DNA from: Hondaea fermentalgiana
Taxonomy: Eukaryota > Sar > Bigyra > Thraustochytrida > Thraustochytriidae
Length of the DNA stretch: 64,000 bases
NCBI GenBank assembly: GCA_014084085.1
Contig: NPFB01000003.1
Span: 256,586 to 320,585, forward strand
Direction of reading: 5' to 3'
Each line of letters opens with the position of its first letter. The stretch's first letter is position 1. Below the pieces are notes generated by a model. It saw nothing but the letters and a program-made list of their open reading frames with translations. It ran no database searches and had not been told where the DNA came from. Of the stretch, positions 19,420 through 28,438 are shown piece by piece. A program made the position numbers and the translations under genes.

Positions 19420-20344
19420 ATGTCCACCAGCTTTCCTGCCCTCGATGCCTCGGGCCGAGGTCCACAGACGCATAGCAGAGACGGAGAGCGTGAGCATGGC
19501 GAGTTCTCGCAAACGACACCTCATCGGCAGAATCAATATCTCGGCAACGCACAGCATAGCCTGCAACGAAACCAGCTCGAAAAGCAGAGCTTCGAGCATC
19601 GCAAATTGCATCACTTTCCAACCACGTCTCTAATCACTCCCAGAGAGCCTGCTCCATCCACACTTCGACGACAACAGCGAAATATAATCCAGCAGCCAAA
19701 AGGGAACAACCATAGCGTCTTTCTCCCGACCAAGGCGTTGCCCACGACACCAGATGCGTTGGTATCCTCACGATCCGTTTTTGGCTCAACATCGACATTG
19801 ACACGACGACCGACCTTGAGTGAGGATCTGCGTCTTCAATCTGCCGAGCTACAACGACTGCAAGAGGGCCTTTTGTCTGCGCAACAGGAACTTCGGGAGA
19901 AGGAAGCGCAACTCTTGGCTAAAGATGCAGAGTCACGAGCGCGCAAGGACGAGGTTCGAAAGTATCGCGATGCAGCGCAAGGCAAGTCAGCAGCTCAGCA
20001 AAAAGTCAAAGAGCTCGAACGAAGCTTTCAGCGCGCCGAGCAAGAACTTCAGCGTGTCCGAACGACGCTCAAACTCACCACCAGTCAGCTCCAACACACG
20101 CAGAGCAGGCTGTCGCAGCGCACGGCTCAGCTTGAGGCCCAACTAGCCCTTGCCAAAGAAAGGGAAACAAGTGCGCAAGAGCAGAATCAGGAACAACGAC
20201 TCACCGACCAGCCACGTGCGCACGAGCTTGCAGAAAGTGAGCCTGCCTCAAATCGAACAAACACCGAGAGATCGAGAGCAGCGTCCCCCGCAGCTGAAAA
20301 GGCTGACACACCCTCTCAGCAAGTCGGCCTTATCGAGGGACGCA

Positions 20345-20384
<40 letters not shown>

Positions 20385-22449
20385 GACACTGACTTCCGAT
20401 CCTGAGCTCGTTGCTCGCTTACGTGAATCAGAAGAAAGAGTCAGCGGCCTCGAAGCTGAGCTGCAAAAGACACGGGCGTCTTTGCATACAGCTGAAGAGC
20501 ACTATATCTCTGCTCAAAAGCAGAATGAGCTTCACGTGAGCTCGCTCAAGGCTCAGATCCGAGCCAAAGATGACCAGCTCAAGCAGCATTATCAGTCCAT
20601 CAAGCAAAAGTCTCTTGCAAGGAACATGGAGAGCAAGGAGCTCCGGCTTGAGGTGCGACGACTTCAAGCTAGACTTCTTGACATGGAGTCGCAAATGGGC
20701 ACGCGTCTCAAGGTGACAGATATGGAACGCGAAAAATCACGTGTTGCTGACGAGAAGGCGCTTGGTCTGAATGCTGAGCTCGTCAAGGTTCGCGAAGCAG
20801 AGAGGCGAGCGCGTCGAGATGTAGAAAATATGGCCAGTCGTCTCAGCGCAGAGTGCGCCAAGACCACCTCATTATCGGAGCACCTGAACCGCGCGCTTGA
20901 AGAGTCCAAAGTCTGGGAAAGAAAGTGCGCCATGCTCAGCGAGCAAGAGGCTGAAATCAAAGCTGATCTCGAAAGCGCAAACGCAGCCCGCGAAGCCACG
21001 CACGTGGAGCTACAATCAATACGTGCCGAAGTTGAAGTGGCGCAAGCATCTCTTGCGAAGGAGCAGCAGGTTGCACAAATGGCCGCGCAGAGGAATCAGG
21101 AAATACACGCCAGCGCACTTGCTCAGCACGACGCAAATCTCGCCAAGGAGAAACAAAGCCTCACCGAGGCTCTTGAGCGTGCGCAAAAGGCCCAAAGAGC
21201 GGCCGAAGAAGATCGCGCAGCATTTAACGCCAAACTCAATGATGCAAAGTCCACGCAAACCACACTTGAACGCGCGATCACCGATGCGAGGGCCGAGGTA
21301 GAAGCTAGACGCATCGAAGTTGAAGATGCGCAACATGCGCGTCAGACTCTCGAGCAGGAGCTTGAGACAGCTCGGAATCTTGCAAGTTCCCTTGAAAACG
21401 CTTACAAAGAGGAGCAACGCCGCACAGATGCGACGCAAAAGGCGTTGGCAAATGCCCAAGAAGAATCAGCAGCGCGCACGAAAGCCCTCGAGAATGCCCA
21501 AGGCGATCTTGCCAAGGCGCGAGCTGAGCAAAAGGACCTCGAAGAAACTCGCACGCGCGAGCGAAAAGAGTTTGCCCTCCAAGTTGAGCAAGCCGCAGAG
21601 CAAGCAAAGTCTGCCGCAACTCGAGAAGGAGCACATGCCCGCGCAGAACTCGAGAGTCGCGCGATGGCAGCGTCTCGCGACGCAGCCGCCGCGAAAATCG
21701 AAACGGAGACGACGCGCCAGGAGCTTGATCTCGCTCGCCAAGAACTGGACAGAGCGCGCCAGGAATTGAAGAAAGCCCGTCAGGAGCACGGCACGTCTCT
21801 CGAACGCATCAGCGAGGAAAGCAAGTCCTCTCTGCGAGCCCTACAAACACGCGCAGAGTCTTGGCGCGTCAAGGCTGAAAATGCGGAAAAGGCGCTCGAG
21901 CGGAAAGAGCACGAGGTCCGGCTTGCACGAGGAGAGCTTGCTCGGCATGCTTCGGAGCTGGAGCGCCTCGCTGAACTTCAACAACTCATTGAACGCAAGG
22001 GTGATCAAGAAGGTGACCTGCGAGAAATCCTTTTATCGGTAAAGGAACAGCTCGCAGCGCACAAGGCGCTCTTGAATTTGCGTCTTCTCCTCAAGTCGGC
22101 CGAAGCGACCGACGCCGTGACCCACCTAGAATTCGCACGTGTCAAGGAAAAGAATCTCGAACAGCAGCTTCAGGTTCTCGTGTACAATGTCACCGCATGC
22201 GAGTCCCACATGACGCAATGTGATCCCATTGCAACCCAAAAGCAGCAGCTCACGCGCACGCGACGCCTCGAGAAGCTGGAGAGCCAGCTCAAGGAGTCTG
22301 CGACGCAGCGCGACGACTATTTGCGCACATCGCAGACGAACCGTGACCGTCTGTCGCAGCTTTTGCGACAGGCGGAGACCCGACTCGCGCTCTCCCAGTC
22401 CGAGACCCTCGGGAAGCTTCCTGAGAATGTCAAGACCTTGTGGGCGTGA
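19420..22449 (+). CDS. Large coiled-coil protein, 1,009 residues
   Basis: Unknown protein that is almost entirely coiled coil. A disordered Ser/Thr/Pro/Gln-rich N-terminus (about 1-135) is followed by heptad-rich helix from about 140 to 990, rich in Glu, Gln, Lys, Arg and Ala with few prolines. It is interrupted at about 265-325 by a disordered linker ending in a run of 13 alanines, mostly coded by a (GCT)n repeat. Repeats of the form QELDLARQELDRARQELKKA lie at about 765-790. The architecture resembles centrosomal, ciliary-rootlet or Golgi tethering coiled-coil proteins, but no family signature is visible. The start at 19420 is the first ATG of the frame. Confidence 0.8.
20348..20383 (+). 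repeat. In-frame (CTG)12 repeat coding for polyalanine
   Basis: Twelve CTG units, read as GCT codons in the coding frame, giving an alanine tract inside the large coiled-coil protein. It is a likely length polymorphism. Confidence 0.9.
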
Positions 22450-22656
22450 CCAGAGACGTAAAATGGGCAAATCTGTCTCAAGAATTTGGACGACCGAACT
22501 GCAAAGAGGTTTATTATGCTTGCGTGCCGCGGCGCACTGGCTCACAAACACGAGTGCATGATCGATCGATCGAGGCTTTTCATCCAATGTTCCAGTTTTG
22601 GCCTGCCTGCCTAGCCCTGCCAAGTTGCAGATCAGATCAGATCAAACTCGTAAACG

Positions 22657-23115
22657 ATGGAGAGCGCCGGGGATGCTGTGGCACGCGGGCTCCAAACGCG
22701 GCTGGCTGCGCTGCAGGCGCGAACAGAGACTCTCGGCGCGCAGCAGCTAGCGGTGCTGCGCGACGCCTCGAACTGCCGCGCAGATCTTGCCGTGGCGCGC
22801 GACGTTTCGATGCTGCAACGCGTGGAAGAGACTTTAGCGCGCTGTCCGGTGTACGAGGACCGCGTCCGCAGGCTCGCAGAGCGCATGCGTGCCGTAGACG
22901 CGCGCGCCGCGGCCCTTCGGGCCAGAGCTGAAGCTGCACGCGCCGCGATTGAGGCCTCCAAGGCTCAAGACGCGGTGCGTCGGCAAGAAGAGGCTCGTCT
23001 CGACGAGCAGACGCGGGTCGCCGGCGCGAGCAGACCGCAGGCGCGCCCTGCCGTCCAAGCGATCAGGGTCTCGCATAAGGCAAGCCACAAAAGAAGAACC
23101 GCCGAGCTGTCATGA
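22657..23115 (+). CDS. Small Ala/Arg-rich coiled-coil protein
   Basis: A 152-residue protein, helical over about residues 10-125 with heptads rich in Ala, Arg, Leu and Glu, and a basic C-terminal tail. The size and helix pattern are like small tether or BLOC-1/BORC-type subunits, but there is no diagnostic motif, so the function is unknown. It lies 207 bases downstream of the 1,009-residue coiled-coil gene on the same strand and converges with the MYST gene, whose stop is only 104 bases away. A clean ATG, consistent composition and compact spacing support it as a real gene. Confidence 0.6.
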   Translation: MESAGDAVARGLQTRLAALQARTETLGAQQLAVLRDASNCRADLAVARDVSMLQRVEETLARCPVYEDRVRRLAERMRAVDARAAALRARAEAARAAIEASKAQDAVRRQEEARLDEQTRVAGASRPQARPAVQAIRVSHKASHKRRTAELS

Positions 23116-23219
23116 ACTTTTTTCAAGGTCGAAAATTCGAGATATGAGCACGGAAAGCGTCTTGTTGGAGACTTGCTTGCGAGCCAAGGACGTCATACGT
23201 TCGTTGAAATTGTAACTAT

Positions 23220-24665
23220 TCAGGAGAACTGCGGCTGGAAAGAGGCTGGCTCTGCCTTGCGCTTGGCCTTGATGGACCACTTGTCTCGTTTGACGTCGAC
23301 TTTCAGTGGTGCCCAGTGCAGGCGCTCTGGGTCAACGCGCACGCCTTTGAGCGGAAACTTTTTCAGCTTTTCGCGTAAAAAGTTCTCGTCGACGCAGATC
23401 ACGTGGCGACCGTTGACACATTTAGTGAGGCCGAGAAATTTGAGCGCAAGAACCACGTCCTCGGTCTTAATTGACGTGTGCTTTGTGATATCAATGACCG
23501 AGATGGCCTCATTGTTCATTTCGAGCAGGGCCTCGAGCACGGCGTGACACCAGTATGAGCGGTACGAAAGCTGCCCAAGGTCACTGAGGGGCTTTTCCGG
23601 GGATCCCACCTTTTCTTCCTTTTTGGATAACTCGTATGAAAATGAAATGAGAAATTTGCCGTAGCCCTTGCGCTGGTAGGGAGGGAGAGTGAGGATGCAC
23701 GCGAGATTGTAGCCTTGCTCGCTATACTTTTCCTTGCTGTAGTACCCTACCGGATGGTATCCCTTTTCGTCGTACTCGCAGAGCACGTAAAAGAGAAAGG
23801 GATCCACATCCCAGTGAAGCGTCTTGTGATCGAGAAAGAACTTGGCCAAGTAGCTCAGATTTTGCGAATAGATCTTGGACTTGGCGCCGTCGACTTCGAA
23901 CATGGAAAGTTTGTTCTCGTCGTCGCGATAAATCTCGTCGCCTGGCGGGTGACGAATCTTGCACCGCCGGTAGTGACGCTCGAGTTCCGACTTGTGCCTG
24001 TACATGTCTAGCGTGAACTCGCTCACGTAAAGGACATCCACTGAGCCCTCGGGGAAGAACTCGCGTGGGATTGGGGAGAAATACCACGTCTCGATAATGT
24101 TTCGCCCAAGTTCGATGCGATTGACATTTTTCACCTTGGTGATTTCCTCGTGTTCGCGGATACTGTCTGGGTCCATTCCGTTACTCCCACCGTACTCTTC
24201 CTCGACAAACTCGACCACGTCCTGTCGCCGCGTGCGTCCCGTCGGGTCGTGGTCCATGGCGTCGGGGCCGGGAATCCAGGTATCCATCCGGCGATTGAAT
24301 TCCACGTAATGTACATAGTACTTGACGGACCCGTCTGAATTGTGCTGCACATCAATGACGATGCATGGCCGATACGACCCGTCCTTGCGGTATGGGCAAA
24401 AGATCTTGGCGCCAACCTTGAAGGTGCCGTCCTCGTCGCGCATGTCTTCCCAGTTGCCCGTCTCGGCTTCGTCCGCCGCCGTCTTGTTCTTGGCATTCTT
24501 GTTTGCCGCGCCTTTGCTACTGGCCCCACCGCCATTCTTGCTGTTGTTGTTGTTGCCGCTGCTGTTCGCCTTGCTGCTCTTGCTCGCGGCGCCGTCGCCC
24601 TTGCGCTTCTTGGAGCCCGCGGCAGCCTCGTCGGCGCCGCGCCGCTTCGACTTCTGGCCGGGCAT
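23220..24665 (-). CDS. ESA1/KAT5-like: MYST-family histone acetyltransferase (Esa1/Tip60 type)
   Basis: A 481-residue protein. A Lys/Ala/Asn-rich N-terminus leads to a chromo-barrel domain (about 80-155, with KYYVHYVEFNRRMDTWI), followed by the MYST catalytic domain (about 185-460). Seen: autoacetylated-lysine position K281 (FFLDHKTLHWDVDPF), catalytic Cys323 (ACILTLPPYQ), the acetyl-CoA loop QRKGYG (331-336) and catalytic Glu357 (GSPEKPLSDLG). In the family this enzyme is the NuA4/TIP60 acetyltransferase for histones H4 and H2A. The C2HC zinc finger is degenerate: the first two cysteines are replaced (VLYVSEFTLDMY) while the closing RHPPGDEIYR is intact, as in yeast Esa1 and unlike plant HAM and animal Tip60 proteins. 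The start at 24665 is the first ATG. Confidence 0.95.
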   Translation of the reverse strand: MPGQKSKRRGADEAAAGSKKRKGDGAASKSSKANSSGNNNNSKNGGGASSKGAANKNAKNKTAADEAETGNWEDMRDEDGTFKVGAKIFCPYRKDGSYRPCIVIDVQHNSDGSVKYYVHYVEFNRRMDTWIPGPDAMDHDPTGRTRRQDVVEFVEEEYGGSNGMDPDSIREHEEITKVKNVNRIELGRNIIETWYFSPIPREFFPEGSVDVLYVSEFTLDMYRHKSELERHYRRCKIRHPPGDEIYRDDENKLSMFEVDGAKSKIYSQNLSYLAKFFLDHKTLHWDVDPFLFYVLCEYDEKGYHPVGYYSKEKYSEQGYNLACILTLPPYQRKGYGKFLISFSYELSKKEEKVGSPEKPLSDLGQLSYRSYWCHAVLEALLEMNNEAISVIDITKHTSIKTEDVVLALKFLGLTKCVNGRHVICVDENFLREKLKKFPLKGVRVDPERLHWAPLKVDVKRDKWSIKAKRKAEPASFQPQFS

Positions 24666-25027
24666 GCTGGGGCCCTCCGGGCGCGCGCTGGACGGAGCGC
24701 GGGCGCGCGACGCCAAGACGCGCGCGGGGCGCGGGCGGGGCGCGGCGCCGCCTCGCTGGCGAGCGGGCGGGCAGGACGCCGTCGCTCAGGGCTCTGGCGC
24801 ACGGCCGATTTCTGCAAACGAACCCGACGCGCAAACCGCAAAAACACTCGCTCTCCCCGCCCAGCGAGGCCGTTGACGAGGCCGACAAACCTGGACGCGG
24901 AGACGCGCGCCGACCCCGACGCGCTGCGGACCTGTGCGCGCCGCCGAGCACGCAAGCGGGGAGGCAGGTGGTCGAGCAGACCTGACTCGACGAGCCTGAA
25001 GACGGCGGCGCTTTGGTTGTTGCCGGC
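24666..25027. other. Divergent promoter region (MYST / taxilin)
   Basis: About 360 bases of GC-rich sequence separate the divergent start codons of the MYST and taxilin genes. It is presumably a shared bidirectional promoter; no distinct element recognised. Confidence 0.45.
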
Positions 25028-26341
25028 ATGGACGCCATGGCGAGCCCCAAGTCCGCGGTGAGCGGCGACCTGGACGCGACGTATGTGGCCACCGAGGATG
25101 AGGCCACCGACGTGGAGGAGGACGCCGTGGAGGTCAGCATCGAAGCAGCGGTGGATGGCGAAACAGACGTGGAGTCTGAAGCCGGAGCCGTGGACGAAGG
25201 GCACGAAAGCGAGACGCAGCAAACGAAGAGCGAGCCTGCGGAGCAGACCGTGGAGCTGCCGCCAGCGCAAGACGTGAAAGAGGAGGATGCCAGCCAGGTC
25301 GAGGTCGAGGTCGAGGACGAGGTCGAAGACGACAAGAAGAAGAAAGAGAACCCGGTAGCCACGACAAACAAGGCAAACGGAAAGGGCGCCAAGAAGACGG
25401 ACAAGAAAAAACAGAAGAAAAAGAAGGGACCCGCGCAGCATGGGCTCACGCCGGCCCAACAGCAGACGCTAAAGCAAGTGACCGAGAACACCTCGATCCC
25501 CGTAGAGAAGCGCCTCAGGTCTCTGCGCGAGGCGCACGCAGAAGCTCTAATGCAGCAAAATGGACTCAAAACCTACACCTCGCTGCTTGAAAATCGGCTG
25601 GAATTGAGTGAGAGCGAGCTCGCGAAGACGATCAAGCTCAAGGATCGCTACGAGGCGCTCTGCCGTGAGCTACAGGCCCGCAACAAAGACATTATTGCGA
25701 AGAGTGAGTCTGCCAACGCCAAACAAGAAGAGCTTCGCAAGCAATCAAATGCAGACTTTCAGAGCGCTCTCGACAGCTTGAGCAAGAAGATCGAGTCCAA
25801 TGGCGAGATGGAGAAGATCAATGGCCAGCTGCACAAGGCTCTCGAGGACGCAAGCGCGCGTCTCAAGCTCGTGGAGGAGCACCACGCGCGGCAGCTCGAG
25901 GCCAAGAGCATTGAGCTTCAGCTAAGCGAGGCCAAGGCAAAGCAGCAGCAGCAAATCACCGAGGGCAGACTGAAAGAGTTTCAGCTGCGCGCGCAGCTGC
26001 AAGAGACTTTGCTTGAGGAGAACAAGTCGCTCAAAGCATCGCTTGAGTCTTCGCAAAGCATGTTTGGCAAATTGCACAGCACCGTTGGCGAAACTGACAA
26101 GGCGCTCAAGAGCATGCGTCAAGAGATGAAGGGTCTCTTGCAGAACAAAGCCAAGATCACCGAGGAGAACAAACAACTGCGCGATCGCTACTTGACGCTG
26201 CAGGAAACGCACAAGACCGAGACGAAGCGTCTCACCGCTCAGGCCTCGAAGCAGAGCGCGCAGCTCGACAAGCTCAAGGCTCTTGCGCGTTCGCTCAAGG
26301 AACAGCTCGATGCCCGGGATCAAAACCAGGCTGCAAACTAG
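25028..26341 (+). CDS. TXLN-like: Taxilin family protein
   Basis: A 437-residue protein. The first about 140 residues are acidic (Glu/Asp/Val rich) and end in a Lys-rich stretch. The remainder (about 145-430) is a continuous coiled coil with taxilin family signatures: KDRYEALCRELQARNK at about 205-220, the FQSALDSLSKKIE block, the EEHHARQLEAKSIELQL segment and a terminal KLKALARSLKEQ. Taxilins bind free syntaxins and the nascent-chain-associated complex, and act in vesicle traffic (known for animal members). The frame opens at a TTG further upstream; the ATG at 25028 is the first methionine. Confidence 0.88.
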   Translation: MDAMASPKSAVSGDLDATYVATEDEATDVEEDAVEVSIEAAVDGETDVESEAGAVDEGHESETQQTKSEPAEQTVELPPAQDVKEEDASQVEVEVEDEVEDDKKKKENPVATTNKANGKGAKKTDKKKQKKKKGPAQHGLTPAQQQTLKQVTENTSIPVEKRLRSLREAHAEALMQQNGLKTYTSLLENRLELSESELAKTIKLKDRYEALCRELQARNKDIIAKSESANAKQEELRKQSNADFQSALDSLSKKIESNGEMEKINGQLHKALEDASARLKLVEEHHARQLEAKSIELQLSEAKAKQQQQITEGRLKEFQLRAQLQETLLEENKSLKASLESSQSMFGKLHSTVGETDKALKSMRQEMKGLLQNKAKITEENKQLRDRYLTLQETHKTETKRLTAQASKQSAQLDKLKALARSLKEQLDARDQNQAAN

Positions 26342-26891
26342 GCGCATTTTTATTTCAATGAAAAAAGAAAAAGAAAAAGGGAAAAGCTTCATTCGCGATG
26401 TCAATCGCTTTGATTGACTGTCTTGGGGATGCCGTCGATGATGTGGGTCCACCCATTACGGAAGGCCTTCTCGCGATGACATGGGCCGCCACTTCATTCT
26501 TTAGGGTCGAAACACAGTGTCTTTGAACCCTTGTCTTTTGTGGCAATCACTTCTAACTTTAAAAAAAGCTGTATCGCGATGGAACCGATCTTTCCTTCAG
26601 CGGGTTCTCTTTTTGCGTCCCGCAAGTCCCGTGTGAGATGTATTTTATCAAAGCAAAGCATGTGCTTGGCAAATTCCAGATGTGAACTCCTAGATATCTC
26701 TTTTGGAAATTGCATTCGCTGCCTCTCCATATGTATCAACGTTGGTGCAGTGCATAGGGCGAAAAAAGGGTTGCGCTTGACCCCCCAAAACATCAAAAGC
26801 AAAGACAACAGAGTATTTTAGTCGAAAGACGCAAGAGATTCAAGTCATCACACACCACATAGGAAAAAGAATTGAGGCAAAGATCATTTCG
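26342..26891. other. Convergent intergenic region with a possible small minus-strand ORF
   Basis: Between the taxilin stop and the LSm8 stop. A minus-strand frame (26793 down to 26494, about 99 codons from its ATG) has fairly balanced composition, but no family or splice evidence; it may equally be the 3' untranslated region of LSm8. Composition drops to AT-rich here. Confidence 0.35.
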
Positions 26892-27182
26892 TTAGTGCAC
26901 AATGGGCTTGAGAGGCGCCGCCCGCACGGTCTCAAGGTCTGTCCGCGCTTCGACGTCTTCGTCAAGCTCGCCAATCAGCGCGACATTATCGCCGCGAAGA
27001 ACGAGAAGCCCATATGGGGCAACCTCGCAGCCCTCGTCTTCCGAATAAATGCGTTCGACGCAATCGGTGACAATTAAGTTCGTGCGCAAGTCCAGGCCGT
27101 GAAGAGTACCGATGTAGTGACGGCCGTCGTTGGCGATGATGGATACTTTGGTGCCGATGAGCTCTTTCAGATATCCTGCCAT
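26892..27182 (-). CDS. LSM8: U6 snRNA-associated Sm-like protein LSm8
   Basis: A 96-residue Sm-fold protein. The Sm1 motif (VSIIANDGRHYIGTLHGLD, then NLIV) and the Sm2 motif (GLLVLRGDNVALIGELDE) are in place, and the C-terminus ends in PLKPIVH, close to the conserved C-terminal VVH of LSm8. LSm8 replaces LSm1 in the nuclear LSm2-8 ring that binds the 3' end of U6 snRNA for splicing (family knowledge). The ATG at 27182 gives the usual short N-terminus; the frame is open 13 codons further upstream but only from a TTG. Confidence 0.94.
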   Translation of the reverse strand: MAGYLKELIGTKVSIIANDGRHYIGTLHGLDLRTNLIVTDCVERIYSEDEGCEVAPYGLLVLRGDNVALIGELDEDVEARTDLETVRAAPLKPIVH

Positions 27183-28438
27183 AATATTAAACAGTGCCTG
27201 CTCCTTGCTCTCCGGTGGCAACCCACGAGAGAATCACGGCTGCCAAGATGACGACAGCGAGCTGCCAAGTTGTGACGGCACTAGGTTCGGGTCCGAAGAG
27301 CGACCTGCTCGGCTCTTCGACCACGACCACTTTCTTGAACTTGGACGAGGTCCACTGTGTTTTATCGCGATACGTCGCGCCGTGTCACCAGTACCGCGCG
27401 GAACCACGCAAATACCCCGCAGAGTTGTCCCGCGACGAAAAGATATGGACAAGCAAACGTCAGTCAGTCACAACTCTCTCAACAAAATAAACTGCAAGAC
27501 CACACGAATCGCTCCGCTGTGTTGCTGTGACGTTTCTCGCGTCGTCTCGCCTCGCTATCCCCCCTGGCTTCTGCCCTCGGCCTCGGCCTCGGCCTCGCTC
27601 GCTCGAGCAGCGTCTGCGGCGGTTGCTGGCTGGCTGGTGCGCTGCGTCGCGGCCCCCTCTCGGACTCCGCCTTCGCGCAACGCTCTTCTTCCGCAGCACG
27701 CGGCGCCGCCGCAGCTCGCGTGCGGGCGAATCTGCTCTCCCTGCCTCCCGGGCCCGAGCCCCAGCCAGCTCCGTCTCCGCCGAGCGCGTCTCGCCCCAGG
27801 CCAAGTCAACTCACGCCCCGAGGGTACTCCACGCCCATAGCGCCGCCGCTCTCGCCTTTGCGCTTTTGTCTCGCGCCTTCGCCTCGCTGGCCGGGGCCCC
27901 CGATCCGGGCAGGCAGGGTACCCCGATTCTCCCGGACCTCCGGTACTTCTCCCGCGACCGGCCCGGATTCCCGGGTCGCCGCGGCGGCGCCCGGCCGGCA
28001 GGGTCGGCCCCTCCGCGCGGCCGCGGCCTCTTCCCGAGCGCAGCGCAGCGCGCGCGCCGACGCCGGCCGCGCGGGCGGCAGGTCTCCNNNNNNNNNNNNN
28101 NNNNNNNNNNNNNNNNNNNNNNNNNNNNNNNNNNNNNNNNNNNNNNNNNNNNNNNNNNNNNNNNNNNNNNNNNNNNNNNNNNNNNNNGGGCGTCTGTTCT
28201 CCTTGGCCCGTCCGAGCCTTACCACGGTCGCGCGGCAAGGGCGAAGAAAGCTGTTCTGGGAAACTTCGGGGAGCTTAAGAAAGGGAAACGAACACCAACC
28301 TTCTCGGCCCGCGCCTTGCTCCCGCGGTTCACGACACGCTGCTATCTTCGTCACGCCACGCTGATACGTTGTGAGAGAAGCAGCGCGTCCATCGAATACC
28401 GCAAAGGGTTGTACACGTTTCGCACGCGAAACGTCATC
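27183..28438. other. Divergent promoter region with assembly gap
   Basis: Lies between LSm8 and the cNBD kinase. It is GC-rich, with CTCGGCCTCGGCCTCGG repeats near 27575-27600, and contains the 100-N gap. The kinase reading frame stays open through this region only because the N run is translated as X and no stop happens to occur; there is no ATG with good support before 28439. Confidence 0.45.
28088..28187. other. Assembly gap (100 N)
   Basis: Exactly 100 N in GC-rich noncoding sequence upstream of the cNBD kinase gene. Confidence 0.99.

Noticed and set aside
27527..28438. Apparent N-terminal extension of the cNBD kinase through the gap
   Set aside because: The extension begins at a TTG and passes 100 N; no supported ATG before 28439.
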